This document shows, piece after piece, positions 49,699-62,137 of a DNA stretch of 64,000 bases (positions are counted from its first letter, which is position 1; each line of letters starts with the position of its first letter). The stretch covers positions 1 to 64,000 of the forward strand of contig CAJQUW010002000.1 in the NCBI GenBank assembly GCA_907163375.1. The letters run 5' to 3'. This stretch comes from Prostheceraeus crozeri. Taxonomy: Eukaryota > Platyhelminthes > Polycladida > Euryleptidae. The notes beneath the pieces were generated by a model. It did not search any database. It saw only the letters and a program-made list of their open reading frames with translations, and had not been told where the DNA came from. The position numbers and the translations under genes were made by a program.

Positions 49699-52600
49699 TT
49701 AGAGATCTTTTTTCAACTTGCCTTGTTCTAGTAGAGGCAGCGCTTCTTGAGGTGGGACAGCATTCAAAACAACGTCAAGAACGGGGACAAGAAAACGAAT
49801 TTCTCGCGAGTAACTATCCAATGTTAGCAAATGGACTTCATCATCTGTTATGTCCGATATGTAGTCCACACATAACTGATAATAGGATTCAAGATGAGAA
49901 ACTGAAAATAACAAAAACATTCATGAATTAGATTTGAAAAATATTTATCATTGAATATCAAAATATATTACCTAGTGCGACGACACCTTCTTGAGATGAG
50001 GAAAAATGATAGAGAACTGCGAAGAAGGAGATGTCATCTCTGTCATCTGTCGTTCGAAGCTGCTTATAACCTTCTATGGTCGCTTCAAAAACATCATTTT
50101 GGCACCATTCTCGACTTAATTCATCCTCTTCTTCCAGGATGACATCTAACAGGGCAATAACTTGTTTTAAAAGTAATCCTGAAATCAAACATCACACTGA
50201 AGAACGCTATGACAAATCATGATGACCTTCAAGAAAAATATTTTGTTACATAAAAAAAAGATTACGTCTTCAAAGCAAAGTTGCAATGAAGCGCAGTACA
50301 TTCAATAGGCAATGCGATTCAGTAAATGCTGGCTCATTTTTTTGCTAAACCGAGAGAAATACGTGGTTGAAACCGATTTATTGAACGATGCATTCAACAA
50401 AAACCATAGTTCTAGCAAACATAAAAATCTGGCCCTGTAATGGCAACATGATTGTTGTATTATGCGTATTCGTCTACAGACAGCATGTGTCACATTTTAG
50501 CCACGGGGATAACACAGATGAGTGATTGAATGTTAGGCTGTGTGCGGTGTACCGGTCCTCGGACAGGTGCAACGATATTTACGAATTTAATAAAATTGAT
50601 GTTTCCCTGCATAATTTCAATTAGAATTAAATCCATTTTTTCTGCTATCTTAGTGACAGCAAAAATGGAGAGAAAGGTGCTTTAAAGACACAGTATAATT
50701 AATCCAACAGAGAACGTTATTCAATTCAATTCTCGCCATTGATTTCTATTTCATGAAAATGACAGCTATATCAGAAAATTACCGATGCATTTCCTGATGT
50801 TTTCAGGCTTTTGAAAAATCAAAATGCGTTTATAGTGATCATAAAAACGATAGAAAACTAATAATAATGTAAAATAATATATATGATTCGTCCGCACTGA
50901 CTTAGAGAATTTAGTCATTGTGTTTTTTAACCAATTTTCGTTGTATATCTGTATGATTTCAGTTTTCATCTAGTTCTATAGAATTCCATCAGAACTATCA
51001 TAGAGACGTGCGGATTTGATGAGAGTCACTTGCAAAGTGAAATAAAAATTTTCCTATGCAGGTTTGCTTCAAATTCCTTAGCACCATTACAACTTCCCTA
51101 GAACTTTATAAAATTCAAATTGAAATCTAGAAAATATGAACATTTGTTTTAGACGATAAAATATACCTTCAAGATTTTGAAGTCTTGATCAATTATCACA
51201 GTACAATCTAGAACTCAAAACAAATAATATTTCGCCTATACTTCAATAAATGCTTCAACGTGACATCAAACAATTTTCGGTGCACCGGTGGGAACGGGTG
51301 AGGCTATCACACAGCCTCAATTAAATGCTGTAGATGGAAGAGGAGTTACATGAGTTATTATCACTCAGACGCATTAAAAAGCAGCTTTTATCATTTATAA
51401 AATTTCGATGAAAAAAATCAAAGACGGTAAGAATGCGCACCTGAGGTAGAGCTCTTCAGTAAAAAGATGATGTTCTGTTTGGATTCGTATTCTGGTCTGT
51501 TAAGTATATCACGCCATCTCGATTTATAGTTGCTATTGGTCAAACAAACTCTCAGCAAACGACATGTTTCCGTAAGCACTGGCGAGTCACGACACGATAA
51601 TAGGGCAATGACGATCTTTTGAATATCTTGAGTAGAAGTAATTTCTTCACATACTGAATCACTCAGAGCCATGTTGGCCAAAATGCCGATACATATTTCC
51701 TAAAAAAGAACAGATATTCATAAGATACAGTATGTTCACAGATGTACATAATCAGTTAAGCAATGTCTACAAAGATGGTCGGCGATGTTTCAATCAATGT
51801 AGACTTTCGATTGTTCAAAGTGTGTCACGGAATAATCATTACATAAATTTTGATGCGGTTTAAACAACTAAAAATGATGATTATGTCAATATTCAATATT
51901 CAATAATTGATAACTATAGATAATAGTTTTTATATATAAAAAGCAACTAAATTCATTTTATGAAAATTATACTATAACTTTGCACAATTCATTTCGTCCT
52001 CTCTTATTCAAGTGCAAACACTGGACTAAATACAAACTTTAAAATTATATACTTGTAGAGTAATTATACTAAATATATGAACACGATTGAGAGAATGCAA
52101 ACATATCTGACTTAGTGATATGAAATAATAGCAATTGAATAATTAGCCTAGATATTAAAAGAAGCAAAAAAAGAGCAAATGTCAGGATTTTCACGCAAGA
52201 TAGTGACCGAAATAAGATAGTGCTAATTCAATGTTATATATACTTCCTATTTTGCAACTTTAAATGACTTAGACCAATGACACAAAAATTCAGTGAATCC
52301 TCACAAAATATTTGAAGTATGGGCATTGTCGATGTGCGACCTGTAATGCTAAGTAGGCCTACATGCTATCCACAAAAGAAGTTCGCACTTTGCTGCTATT
52401 CAAATGCTGAAGAAATGCCATTCAGTTTGTCAGATTTTCTATGAAGCTTTAACCGATCGCTCTGCCGTTGGCGCAGTCAGGGCCGACGCCCTCAATCAGA
52501 AGGGATTCTGGTTTGTTGATGAATCTCGAAGGTACAGGGTGGCATGTCTGCCCCCCCAAATAATGACAGATTCGGAGTGCGCAATGCACTTATGCCCCAA

Positions 52601-54364
52601 GTAAACAACGCCATGACTGCCATTTGAAGCCTAATTAAAAAATGATGTGGTATGAGCTACAAATTCAATTTTCATATTTGTCTCCGAACTTTCTCCAGAT
52701 TTATTAGAAGTACATTATCACCGTAGCCTGAATATAATGCCGCAAGGTTTAGATTAGAGATGATTCAAAGATACATTATATTGACATGCAATTCGAAATT
52801 TATGAATAAAAAAGTTCGGCTATGTTTTGAATTTCACACAAGATTATATGCAATGTGATTCACGAATGTCCACTTACAATTAGACGCTGTTGGTGTGATT
52901 TTTCGACAACTCCCGTCACAATTGTAACAAGTTTGTATTCTTGCAGTAACTTGAGAACATCAGAATCAAGAGTTAAATCCCATAATTGACAGAGATCATC
53001 TTCCAACTGTTCATCAATATCCTCGGAGCTCGACGTCACGAATTCATCATCGACTTCCTGGAACAAGAGCATGGGTTATCAAAAATTAGCTTCAATTATT
53101 TAGTGTCACCATCTGAATATAGACTACTTCTTGACGTGGGATTTTTGACTTTGATATTTCGTATGAAGTCACATTGGGCTTTACAGCCACATAATAGATG
53201 AACATAAGTTTGTAGAGAACTGGGTGGCGAGTATTACATGAGGTCCATTCTTAATTGGACGTCAATATTGAGAAAATTGATTACAGACCCTAAGTTCATG
53301 CATCATAATGACAGTGAAAATCACTCATTGAAATATCACACGTGCATGTAGAAGATAACAAAAGTAGAGTTAGTGTAATAGTATTGTGTCTTGTGCTTAG
53401 GGATATTAAATCGGTTGATAGAGACACTAAGTAGGCCTGCTGGTGGACTAGAATCATGGAAGCTATTAATTTGTGATAAGATATGCAGTTGTCTCTCAAA
53501 AATCACTAAATATGTGATGTTCTACCCACGATGATGGCTGTTGACGGCATTGCAAATTAGGCAGTCAATCATTTAGCTTCAGCTTCATCATCATTAAAAT
53601 TGAAAACAATCAATAAATTGCAGTTATTGACTGATAGAAGTCAAATATACAAGAGCTCCGCTAGTATATGTGCTACAAATTGTTGTACACAAAACTGTAC
53701 TTCTATTCTTCCCCCCCCCACATTTCTGGTGTTGACACCCGGAAGTGTTGCATCGTCAATGATCTTCTCTTGCTCCTACTTGATCTCACTAACGTCACAT
53801 AGCGTTGAGTGTGTAAAACTACTCTTATTTGACTTGTAGAACATTTACAGCCTCAGAATTAGACAACTGCTCGTCATTTGTCAGTAGACAACAATCACAC
53901 GAAGTTCATGATCACAGCTGTACCTTGTATTCTAACTGAGTATCCAAGGGACCAATCCTTCATCCCAGGGTTCAAGTAAGACTTCTCAGTCGTGTTGTAG
54001 TGTCACTCAGTGACAGATCAAGTCTATTCTAAACCTAATGTGACTAACTTTGGCGAAATTTGATGATTTTGGAAAACTTGAAAAATGTGGGGGGGGGGAA
54101 AGAGGTACCCACAAAACATTTGAGAATTATAATAAATATGTCTTCATCACTGATAAGAATAATAGTTTGACTTGCTCATCTAATAAATATGTTTGAATGA
54201 TGGAATCTAGATCAAAAGTGTTCGTCACTTGAGTATTGACATACCTTAAGCAATCGTGAAAGCAAGCCGAACAACCAGTGTTGACTGTATCCAGTTTCGC
54301 CCAGTTCTCCTGCTTTAAGTACACTGTCTGGAATGTCGGGCGGAGGTGATGGGTTGCGAAACAT
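49699..54364 (-). CDS. SAAL1: SAAL1 orthologue (serum amyloid A-like 1), five coding exons, complete
   Basis: Coding exons on the minus strand: 54364-54245, 53057-52878, 51699-51441, 50178-49972 and 49901-49699 (stop TAA). All introns are GT..AG, phases 0, 0, 1, 1 agree, and the sum is 969 nt, 322 residues. The start MFRNPSPPPDIPDSVLK with QHWLFGLLSRLL matches the human SAAL1 N-terminus (MDRNPSPPPP ... KHWLFGVLSGL). Exon 2 has LEDDLCQLWDLTLDSDVLKL (human: MENEICRVWDMSMDEDVALF), and exon 3 has EICIGILANMALSDSVCEEI and SPVLTETCRLLRVCLT (human: LLETSRLLLTCL). The protein is an armadillo-like helical repeat protein; in mammals it is linked to cell proliferation in inflamed joints. It is shorter than the ~470-residue human protein at the C-terminus. 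An acceptor (TATTTGCAG) one base before the ATG implies a 5' non-coding exon; AATAAA lies about 105 bases past the stop. Confidence 0.92.
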
Positions 54365-54375
54365 TCTGCAAATAT

Positions 54376-57300
54376 CAGATTTGGGTAAGAATCATCAACA
54401 GCTAAATCACAGAATATCTTTGATATCTTTGGACAATTCTGGTTTTGTTATCATTCTCAGATCAGACTTCTAGTTTTATATTCTAACTTAACCTATCTAT
54501 CATCATTCTACCTTCGAAATTTACACACTTGTATTATCTACTTCAATCAAATATCATTGGACCCTATCTACTGCTGGCACTTTTTACCAGGTTGCCAAAT
54601 GTTTCTTTTGAGTTCCACTTCCAAGTGAATTCTAAGCTTTTATTCTTTAGCTTCTAAACACTAGCCTGCTGAGGGCGGAGGACGAGCACAACTCGTCCAT
54701 GCTTTTTTCATTTGACTGCCGAGCTGCGCAAATGAAAAAACAGCATTTAGTTCCGTGTCCTTTTACATTGAATCTGCGCCAACTCGGAAGTTACGCTCGT
54801 TAAAAACGGCACTTGAGACAATGATCAAATTTGGTATCCCGTCCTCAAGATGTTAAGCATAAAATTTGCAATTCACTGAAAATCCGCACGGAAGCGGATA
54901 AATTTCTACGTTTCTGCACAATCCCTGTAACTTAGGCATAGTCAGTTGTTCAATGAAACTGAACCAAGACAAAAAATCTCTAACTCCATACTCTTCTAAT
55001 ATTATTGCATCGTTCAAACACGGAAACTCAACGTTCTTTCTGTGCTTGTATTTAAAGTTTAGAAAAAAATCGTGCATGGCCTCTGATCGTCAAGTAATCG
55101 TCTATGTTAATCTGGCACAACCACAAGCATTGTGCACTCTATCTGCACACACATTAAACTTTTTGCGTCATCATTTTTATGTATTTCTCTCAGAGGTAGT
55201 CACTTAGATAGCTGTGATCGATAACGATAATTATTCAATTTCTTGAATTTATTGTATATATTGTCACTTGTCATGTCTTAATAATTTGACCCTATATGTG
55301 TCAAAATCTACTCAATGGCGTGGTTGTCCACACATCTTTCATCCACATTGGCAATCACCTCACAATATCAAGTCTGAAATAAGAGGCTTGGCTCGTGAAA
55401 AAGAATCCCTGCTTTGACTTGAAAATGCGAAAATGTTACTTCTTCAAGCCACTGCCATCACTGCAATTACGGGACTTCACAGCCACCTTTTTCTCAGATT
55501 CTCAACTAAGTTCCATTGTACATCGGAAGTTTCGACATAGAGATTGACAATCCTACCCCCTTTTCTTCGCCGCAATACGACCTCCGACCATACACTCGAT
55601 CATTTTGATGGCGTCTCCAATGAGATCACATCGTTTACCGGATAGTCGATTCTCTCAACACTAAAATCAAATGCCGAGACCAGTACAGTACAGCCTGAGG
55701 AGCCATGTAGAAGGATTGCATCCTACTAAAACAGCTGATTTTGCGATAGTCCAACAAGGAGCTTCAAGAGGGCAACTCAAAATACAAGAAAATCATTTGT
55801 CAGTGCAGAATCGACTTAAACCTACATGAAAATGTACCAAGGAAATTTGATGTCCGCGTTCAAGAAAGGTAATATGAAATACAACAGAAAAGTGTCTGAC
55901 TTACTATTCACGAACTTCATGATCCAAGTAACTATCAGGAACTGATAAAAGTGTCCGACTGCTAAGCCGTCAGAAAGTTATCTGAATAAGCGCGTACCTG
56001 TCATTGAGGTTCATGCTTCGATTGACGCATTGCGCACATGAAATCAGGACCGCGGTGATACTTCTCAGCCAGATTGACTACTCAAAACCGGATGACTATT
56101 CCCTTATTCATGTTCACATCATCAAACAATTGAATTTCGCAATGAATTTCAATCCTAATCGAATATAAATACTTCATACCGCAAAATCTTTTAGTTAGTA
56201 TATGTCCTATTGTCAGTTTCACGTTTTGATAATAATTGATTGCGACAATCAATTGCGGAAGCTTGGATATATCACTTTTTTTGGCAAATCTTACTTTTTG
56301 CTGTCATTTAACTGCTTGATGACGCCTTCATGAAGTATGTCTACGTTTGATTGAAACTTATTCTGACGATTGGTTATTACACATATCAATGCCATTATAA
56401 TAACAAGGGAAGGCGATTGTCCCACATGTCCATGAAGGGCTCAGTGATTTACCTTGCATATTTACTAGACTGCTATTAAGCGGTGGAAGGAATAAGCCTA
56501 CTTACGTAACACAAAAACTTGCCATTTAGCAGTCATGCTGGTACATTGTCTCTCAAACTGAATTTAAGGTGAATTCATGTACATCCTCATAAAATCATTA
56601 AGTTTATCTTTTGTTCAGTTTTTCTAACATGAAATGTAGATCTTTATCGCATCAAATCAATATTCTCAACATTCTCAAGCAACAAACAGAAAATGCTTTG
56701 ATGATTCAAGGAAATTGCCACATTGTATGTTACAATGTACATGCATATACATTATTCTATTTGTATAATATTTAAAGTGAATAGTAGAGTTGCTTTCCGA
56801 CCACTTTGCTTTTTTAAAATGAAAATCAATGTGTTCAGACACGCTCCTCTGTACAAAAGAAAGTATATCTAGCTAACAGACAAATGTGGCTTTCACTTAG
56901 ATCGAATATTGTATAATGGATACATCTGTGAATGATGGTCCTATTCATGATGGAGTTTTTGAGTCAAAACGGTCATTTCGGCCAGCAACGCGAAGCACTG
57001 ATAATCTTTCATCTCTCTAAATAATCTACATAATTATATAAAACGAAGATTCTGCTGATGATTTGCCTTCATATGTGTGTGTATTGTAATACGGATGCAC
57101 GTAATATGAAATGTACTATGTATGTATGCACTGTGTATGTATTTGCATGCATGTAAGTAACACGACTGCATAAACAAAAAGCAAAATTGCTTGAACTGAG
57201 GACAGAGAGATTGGCAATGTTTTTTCAATAATCGATCGCCTTCGAATTGTCGCAGATAACTTCTTGACTTAGAATTAGTCTACCATCAGTGACTACAATT

Positions 57301-59068
57301 AGCATTTTATATTACTTTCAACACTAGAAAAACAAACCATTCATTTTGGCCCGTAGTCTGAGCTTTTCTTGATGTCAAATACTACTGTTGCTTTTTATGT
57401 AATATGGTTCGTGATATTTATGCTATGGGTAAGGTCTAATCAGAGCGCAACACATATGTTTTCTTTATACCATAGATATCGAAAAAATACTGCTACATCC
57501 ACAAAGACCAAGAGCGGTCACTTTGACCGCAACAGAATGTTTGGTTCAGTCGTGCAAATCTTTTGACTGCACACGCCTTTATGCAACTATAACAATGTCA
57601 AATCCATTGCTATGCTCATTTCATTCGACAAATCATTCTAACTTGCTATGGTCGTCTTTTTACAAGCTCGTACATATTGAAATTGATAGCCAAATTAGAA
57701 ATGTCATCAGAAGAAAACGGCATATACAAACCATAAATCATTCAGTATCAGGAATATTCACTTTATTTCGATAACAATGAGTACACAGCGAAAGTCTTTT
57801 AACATCAATGAAGTGGCTGAAACAATTGATAAAAGCTAGATGAAAAATCCGGATACGAAAGTGAAGAAAATTTCGATGCCGTTGACGTCTTTTATTGAAT
57901 CAATTGCTGAATGAATGCAGGTGATGATTGGGCTATACGTAGCTGCGGTGATGAAGAAGCAATAGACATTATTATGTCCCGAGATGGTACGAAAAGGAGA
58001 AAGCAAGCTGATTCTGATTTCAGACGTAGATCGAAGAATTTGAATGTCTGCCGCTAGATATGACCCTTCTACCACAAGCTAATCGCCTGATTCATCTTCA
58101 TGAATGCCCGATTGACAGTTATGCCCACAAATTGCCTACTGACCGGCAATTATTTTTGAAAAGTTGGTGCATTCGCCGGTAGTTCCTTTCAACAGTCGGA
58201 AAAGCAACAAATGTATCCTAGCGAAGACGCTCTTGGTCCCAGTCAGTTCTAAAACAGCATAGAAGTCACATCTGCCGAGATAGAATGGGAATCATCTTAA
58301 TTTTGGAGAAAAGCTTGTAGGCAAGCTTTTGCTGAAAAGTACGGTAATTGTGAAAATCCGACATTAAATGTCACTACTTGGAAATTTCTCTAGGATTATT
58401 TTTGAAAACATGTCTCAATCAAACACCCAACGAGCATTTTGGAAGTTTCTAGATCACAACATGACAACCATTCAGAGGGATAAATTGCTTTGTCTGCGTG
58501 TTTGGGTCTAGAGATGACATTTTTTAATATTGATGGTCACGCCAAGAATTAGTCCCGAGGGCAGGAAGATCAATTTTGCATTGAACGTGATGCAATTTCA
58601 AGCCTTTGTATTGATGCCGCATTGAGCGTGCACAGCCAGTAAATTTAATTCATGAGGAGTCGAACGATGTGAATAATATTTTCCATTTGATACTGTTCAC
58701 TTGGCAGATGTTCAGTATTCACTGTGACAACGACAGCTCGTGTGTTCCCTAATACAACTTTTCTCACGCATTGCGCACGCTTGACCAATCAAGTAAGCCA
58801 AAGAAAGACGGATCTTTCCACATCTCTCTACCATTGCATACAATGGCTGAGATATGAACGCGTCACCTCTAGAGCAACAGCGACAGACGAATCCATCTCT
58901 GTGCATCCAAGTCACGCTTCTTGACAAGAGCTCTGATATCACTGGTTCTTACACTATGTTGCCTATTGCAATAGAAATCTATTTTCATTCATATGAGCCT
59001 ATAGCGTTCATCCCATTGCAACTTAGCGCAAAACAAACATGACATTTTTTTGTCGAATATCTCTTTTA
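54376..59068. other. upstream flank of SAAL1 and gene-poor stretch
   Basis: The SAAL1 5' non-coding exon and promoter should lie here but could not be placed. A degenerate region near 55370-55900 has fragments that look once-coding (REKESLL, ENAKMLLLQATAI) without a coherent frame. Short CATGTA/TATGTATG microsatellite at about 57105-57165. A palindrome GCGGTCACTTTGACCGC is at 57515. Confidence 0.4.
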
Positions 59069-59300
59069 GGACAAGGCAGCGCTATGGCCTTGAGGTAGCG
59101 TTCGCTCTGCGTCCGGGAGACCTTGGTTAAAAATCTTGGTCGGGTCAAACCTAAGACTTTTAAAATAGGCACACTCTGCATTCTAGCTAAGCGCTCAGCA
59201 CAAAATGAATGAGAGTGGGATAAATAACAACTCGGCCACATGGAATAAAGGCTCCGTGCCTAATGAGCTTCCGAGTATAAGCAACGTTAACTTGACTTAC
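59069..59300 (+). mobile_element. tRNA-derived SINE
   Basis: Begins GACAAGGCAGCGCTATGGCC, with a degenerate A box (TATGGCCTTGAGG, 59083-59095), a B box-like GGTTAAAAATC (59125-59135) and the ~35-base spacing of a tRNA promoter. It is followed by a non-tRNA body (CTCGGCCACATGGAATAAAG) and tail (GTTAACTTGACTTAC). The tRNA head is too diverged to be a working tRNA gene. No clear target duplication was seen. Confidence 0.65.
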
Positions 59301-59797
59301 ATAACACTTCTGACTGAAAGAAATCTAAAATGTCCCTAAAAACAGAAAATGTTAGGCCTATGCAATTTCAAACATCCAGAAATTGTATATCTAAAACATT
59401 TTCATAAATAATAATTTCATGATTCATATAGATATGATAATTGTCATATGATAAACCCTTAAGATACAAAGGTAGTTGACACACTTCTTTGCAAAGATGT
59501 CAGGTTATTATCGATTGAACTTTTTACTATAATGTGACTTCCCTAACACCGATCATTCTAAGTTTGGCTTGCTGTGAGATAGCTAGCTGACAATTCGAGG
59601 CAACGTTGACAAGTGGCGCAAAATGCTGATCAGGTGATCAATGAAATGGATGATGGTGATATTTTTTTCTGAGGAGGACGATGTGGCTAACATGATCAAC
59701 ATCAATCATAATATACATACATGTACATTATAGTCAAAATGATATCACACATCAAGCTCCGATAACGACGACTCACAGCCATTGCGTCAATGAAACA

Positions 59798-60249
59798 ATG
59801 ACGACTCAAGAATACAAGAGCGATAGTTATTGCGGGACAAAAGCGGTATTAATTGGATTCGATCTCCTCCGATTCAACGAAGGGACGCCGCAAACACATT
59901 TAGAGAGACGCCCGACCCAACAGGGGGCTCTCTCAAGGAAAGAATTCTCAAGACATGGCAATTATACCTACCCATGGAACTTCAGAATGATGCTGTGCGA
60001 CATTCGCAAGAACAAGCAGATAGACCTGGTAGTTCTGTGCATTTGACTGTACAATCGTTGATGGCATACTTTGGAGTTCTCTATTATAGAGGTGCTAACC
60101 ACGATTCCAAAATTCCCTCGTATCTCTTCAGTAGCAAATACATAGTCTATATATTGTCTCACTGCTATTTTCCGATCTTGAATCTAATGCCGGAAGCTGT
60201 TATGATTGAAATCAAATACACCACTGTAATCAATAAATCATGTTTATAG
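59798..60249 (+). pseudogene. piggyBac transposase, N-terminal fragment
   Basis: The frame from 59830 reads GINWIRSPPIQRRDAANTFR, then TGGSLKERILKTWQLYLPM, then LTVQSLMAYFGVLYYRGANH and SKIPSYLFSS. The W.R.PP...R...N.......G opening and the E/S-LMAYFG-LYYRG block are the start of the PiggyBac DDE family (PGBD). The catalytic aspartates further on are not present. A neighbouring frame (59798) covers the slightly upstream part, which suggests a frame change. Identified by pattern; fairly confident. Confidence 0.65.
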
Positions 60250-60643
60250 GAATTTGGCATATTTTATGGGACCGAAATATACATGTATACACGTACATGT
60301 AAAAATTTGGTGTGTTTGGTGTATTTTGGTGTACATGTGAGCGATGGGTACGTGCGAAACTGGGTAGCCACTAATTATTTCCAAAACAGAGACAGCTGGC
60401 ATTTTGTCAGTCATTTAAACTTATTTGATGAAATTTGTGATGAAGTAACGATTGTGAACACAAAACAAAATTGCTAGCTTTTTTATGATACGCAGAATAC
60501 AAAGGGAGGTCAAATTGACCTCCATTTATAGTAGCCGTAACACGAAGATAACAAATGCAGAGAAAATCGTATCGAATATGATCTTGCAGCTGAAAATTGC
60601 AAAGTAGAAGTCACGAAATCCTAATGTTCAAGCACTGATAATA

Positions 60644-62069
60644 CAGTGCCGGACAGCAAGTTGTCATATCGTAACAAAATCCCGTTTTTGCACGCTTTTA
60701 TCACTGATCAGTCATTTAATTTCCTTTAATCACTATTAATCAAAAGCAATGACCTCCATCATTAATTACATATATATTTTCATATTTTTTTAAAAGAATA
60801 TCTTCCCAAACTCAATAATCAACATTATCCCCCTGGCCTCAATAATGGCTTTCACTCTTTTGGACATTGAGTCTGCTAAAGTCTTGCACACTTCTTTGAT
60901 CTCCATGTCCCTGATCCACACTTTGATGAAGTTACTGATGAGGTCGGATTTGGTTTTGCAGTCGAACTTTCCCAACTTCATCTTCACGAGGGCCCACAAG
61001 TTCTCGATTGGGTTGCAATCCGGTGACTGTGGCGGCCAGTCAAGCAGTGTCACACACCATGACTCTGAAGAAACTCTTTTGATCTCTTGCTGACGTGGCA
61101 GGGTGCATTGTCTTGCTGGGATATCGCGTTGTCATGGAACGTTTTAGCGATTTCTAGAATGACTCGCCGCTCTAGGATGTCATTGATGTAGCGATCAGTG
61201 TTCATAGAGCCTTCAATAACATGTGCCCGTCCAGGACCTTCGTAGGAAAAGCAGGCCCAAATCATGACGTTGGTTGGATGTTTAACAGTGAATTTGCAGT
61301 GATCCTTTGTTAATGGATGCCCTTCAACGACACGAACAAACCTTGGAGCTCCGTCTGTCGGACAAATGAATGTCTCGTCACTCCAAAGGACTCGCCTCCA
61401 CTGTTGCAAGCTCCAGTCTTGGTGCTCTTGTGCCCATTGATATCGCTTGGCTTTGTGTAGGCTTGTCAGAAGTGGCTTTGTTTTGGGTCTGATGGTCCGA
61501 CACTCAACTTCTACGAGCGCTCGCCTCACAGTTCTGACACTCACGTCTTCGAACTCTGTTCCCAGCTGCTTCCTAACTTTATCCGCTGTCGCACGCGGAT
61601 CCTTTATGACAACTAGTTTCATGTGTCTTAGCGCTTGATCGTCAAAAATCTTGTTGTGACCACCGCAATTATCGAACGCAGTGGCTGTTGTTCCACTTTC
61701 TCTCACACTATTGATGAGACACCTGACTGAGTTATTCCAACAGCTTCTGCAATTTCCTTTTGCGTCTTTGTTGTGTACTGCGCTAGAGTCCACGCTTGAA
61801 TTCGCACTTTCTCTGTTTCGTTCATTTTTAGCTGTGAAAGAAGCAAATATTGCATTACTGACCATTGTTAGCCAGCAACACTGAATAGTGTTCCAAGCAT
61901 TTGCTGATTCATTGAAGACAATGGACAAGTTCAGCACGGTGTAAATATCATACAAACAAGGACCTGAGTGAATGAAGCCGAATCAATGACGTAGTTACGT
62001 GACATGACAACAATTAAAGTCCTATTTGATGCGTAATTGTGCGATATGACAACTTGCTGTCCGGCACTG
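60644..62069 (-). mobile_element. Tc1-type transposon, 1426 bp, 28-bp TIRs, TA duplication
   Basis: Both ends read CAGTGCCGGACAGCAAGTTG followed by TCATATCG (28 bp identical), flanked by TA at 60642-60643 and 62070-62071. One transposase gene on the minus strand fills it. It is inserted in the piggyBac relic. Identical inverted repeats and an almost intact gene point to a recent insertion. Confidence 0.92.
60790..61825 (-). pseudogene. Tc1 transposase with two frameshifts, otherwise full length
   Basis: The ATG at 61825-61823 opens MNETEKVRIQAWTLAQYTTK and a helix-turn-helix (KEIAEAVGITQSGVSSIV). The DDE domain has WSDET (first D), QQDNAPCH (second D) and SPDCNPIENLW (E): the DD34E layout of Tc1. 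The length of 1036 nt is 344 codons plus 4 nt. Two breaks are visible, one just after SSIV (around 61735) and one just after QSHGV (around 61048). At both the sequence reads GTGTG where GTG would keep the frame, so each is a gain of one GT dinucleotide. The C-terminus (VKAIIEARGIMLIIEFGKIFF) is intact. The copy is inactive but recently so. Confidence 0.85.
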
Positions 62070-62137
62070 TACGTGTTTAGTAAGATGAATTATGAAAAGG
62101 AAGACAGATTGACCCAACCTTGTATCTTAAGGGTTAA

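Larger units (their letters stand above)
59456..62133. mobile_element. piggyBac-like relic, TTAA target, with a nested Tc1 element
   Basis: Left end CCCTTAAGATACAAAGGTAG and right end, reverse complemented, CCCTTAAGATACAAGGTTGG. The right target is TTAA (62134-62137); the left is TAAA (59452-59455), one base off. CCCTT termini and a TTAA target define piggyBac. Inside lie the start of a piggyBac transposase (59798-60249) and a complete Tc1 element (60644-62069). Without the Tc1 insertion the relic is only ~1.25 kb, so most of the transposase is deleted. Confidence 0.8.

Noticed and set aside
54853-55077. Minus-strand frame of 74 codons upstream of SAAL1
   Set aside because: No domain, no splice signals and no relation to the SAAL1 N-terminus.
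59069-59145. Functional tRNA gene
   Set aside because: A and B boxes are only approximate, the cloverleaf stems do not pair well, and a long non-tRNA body follows; better explained as a SINE.
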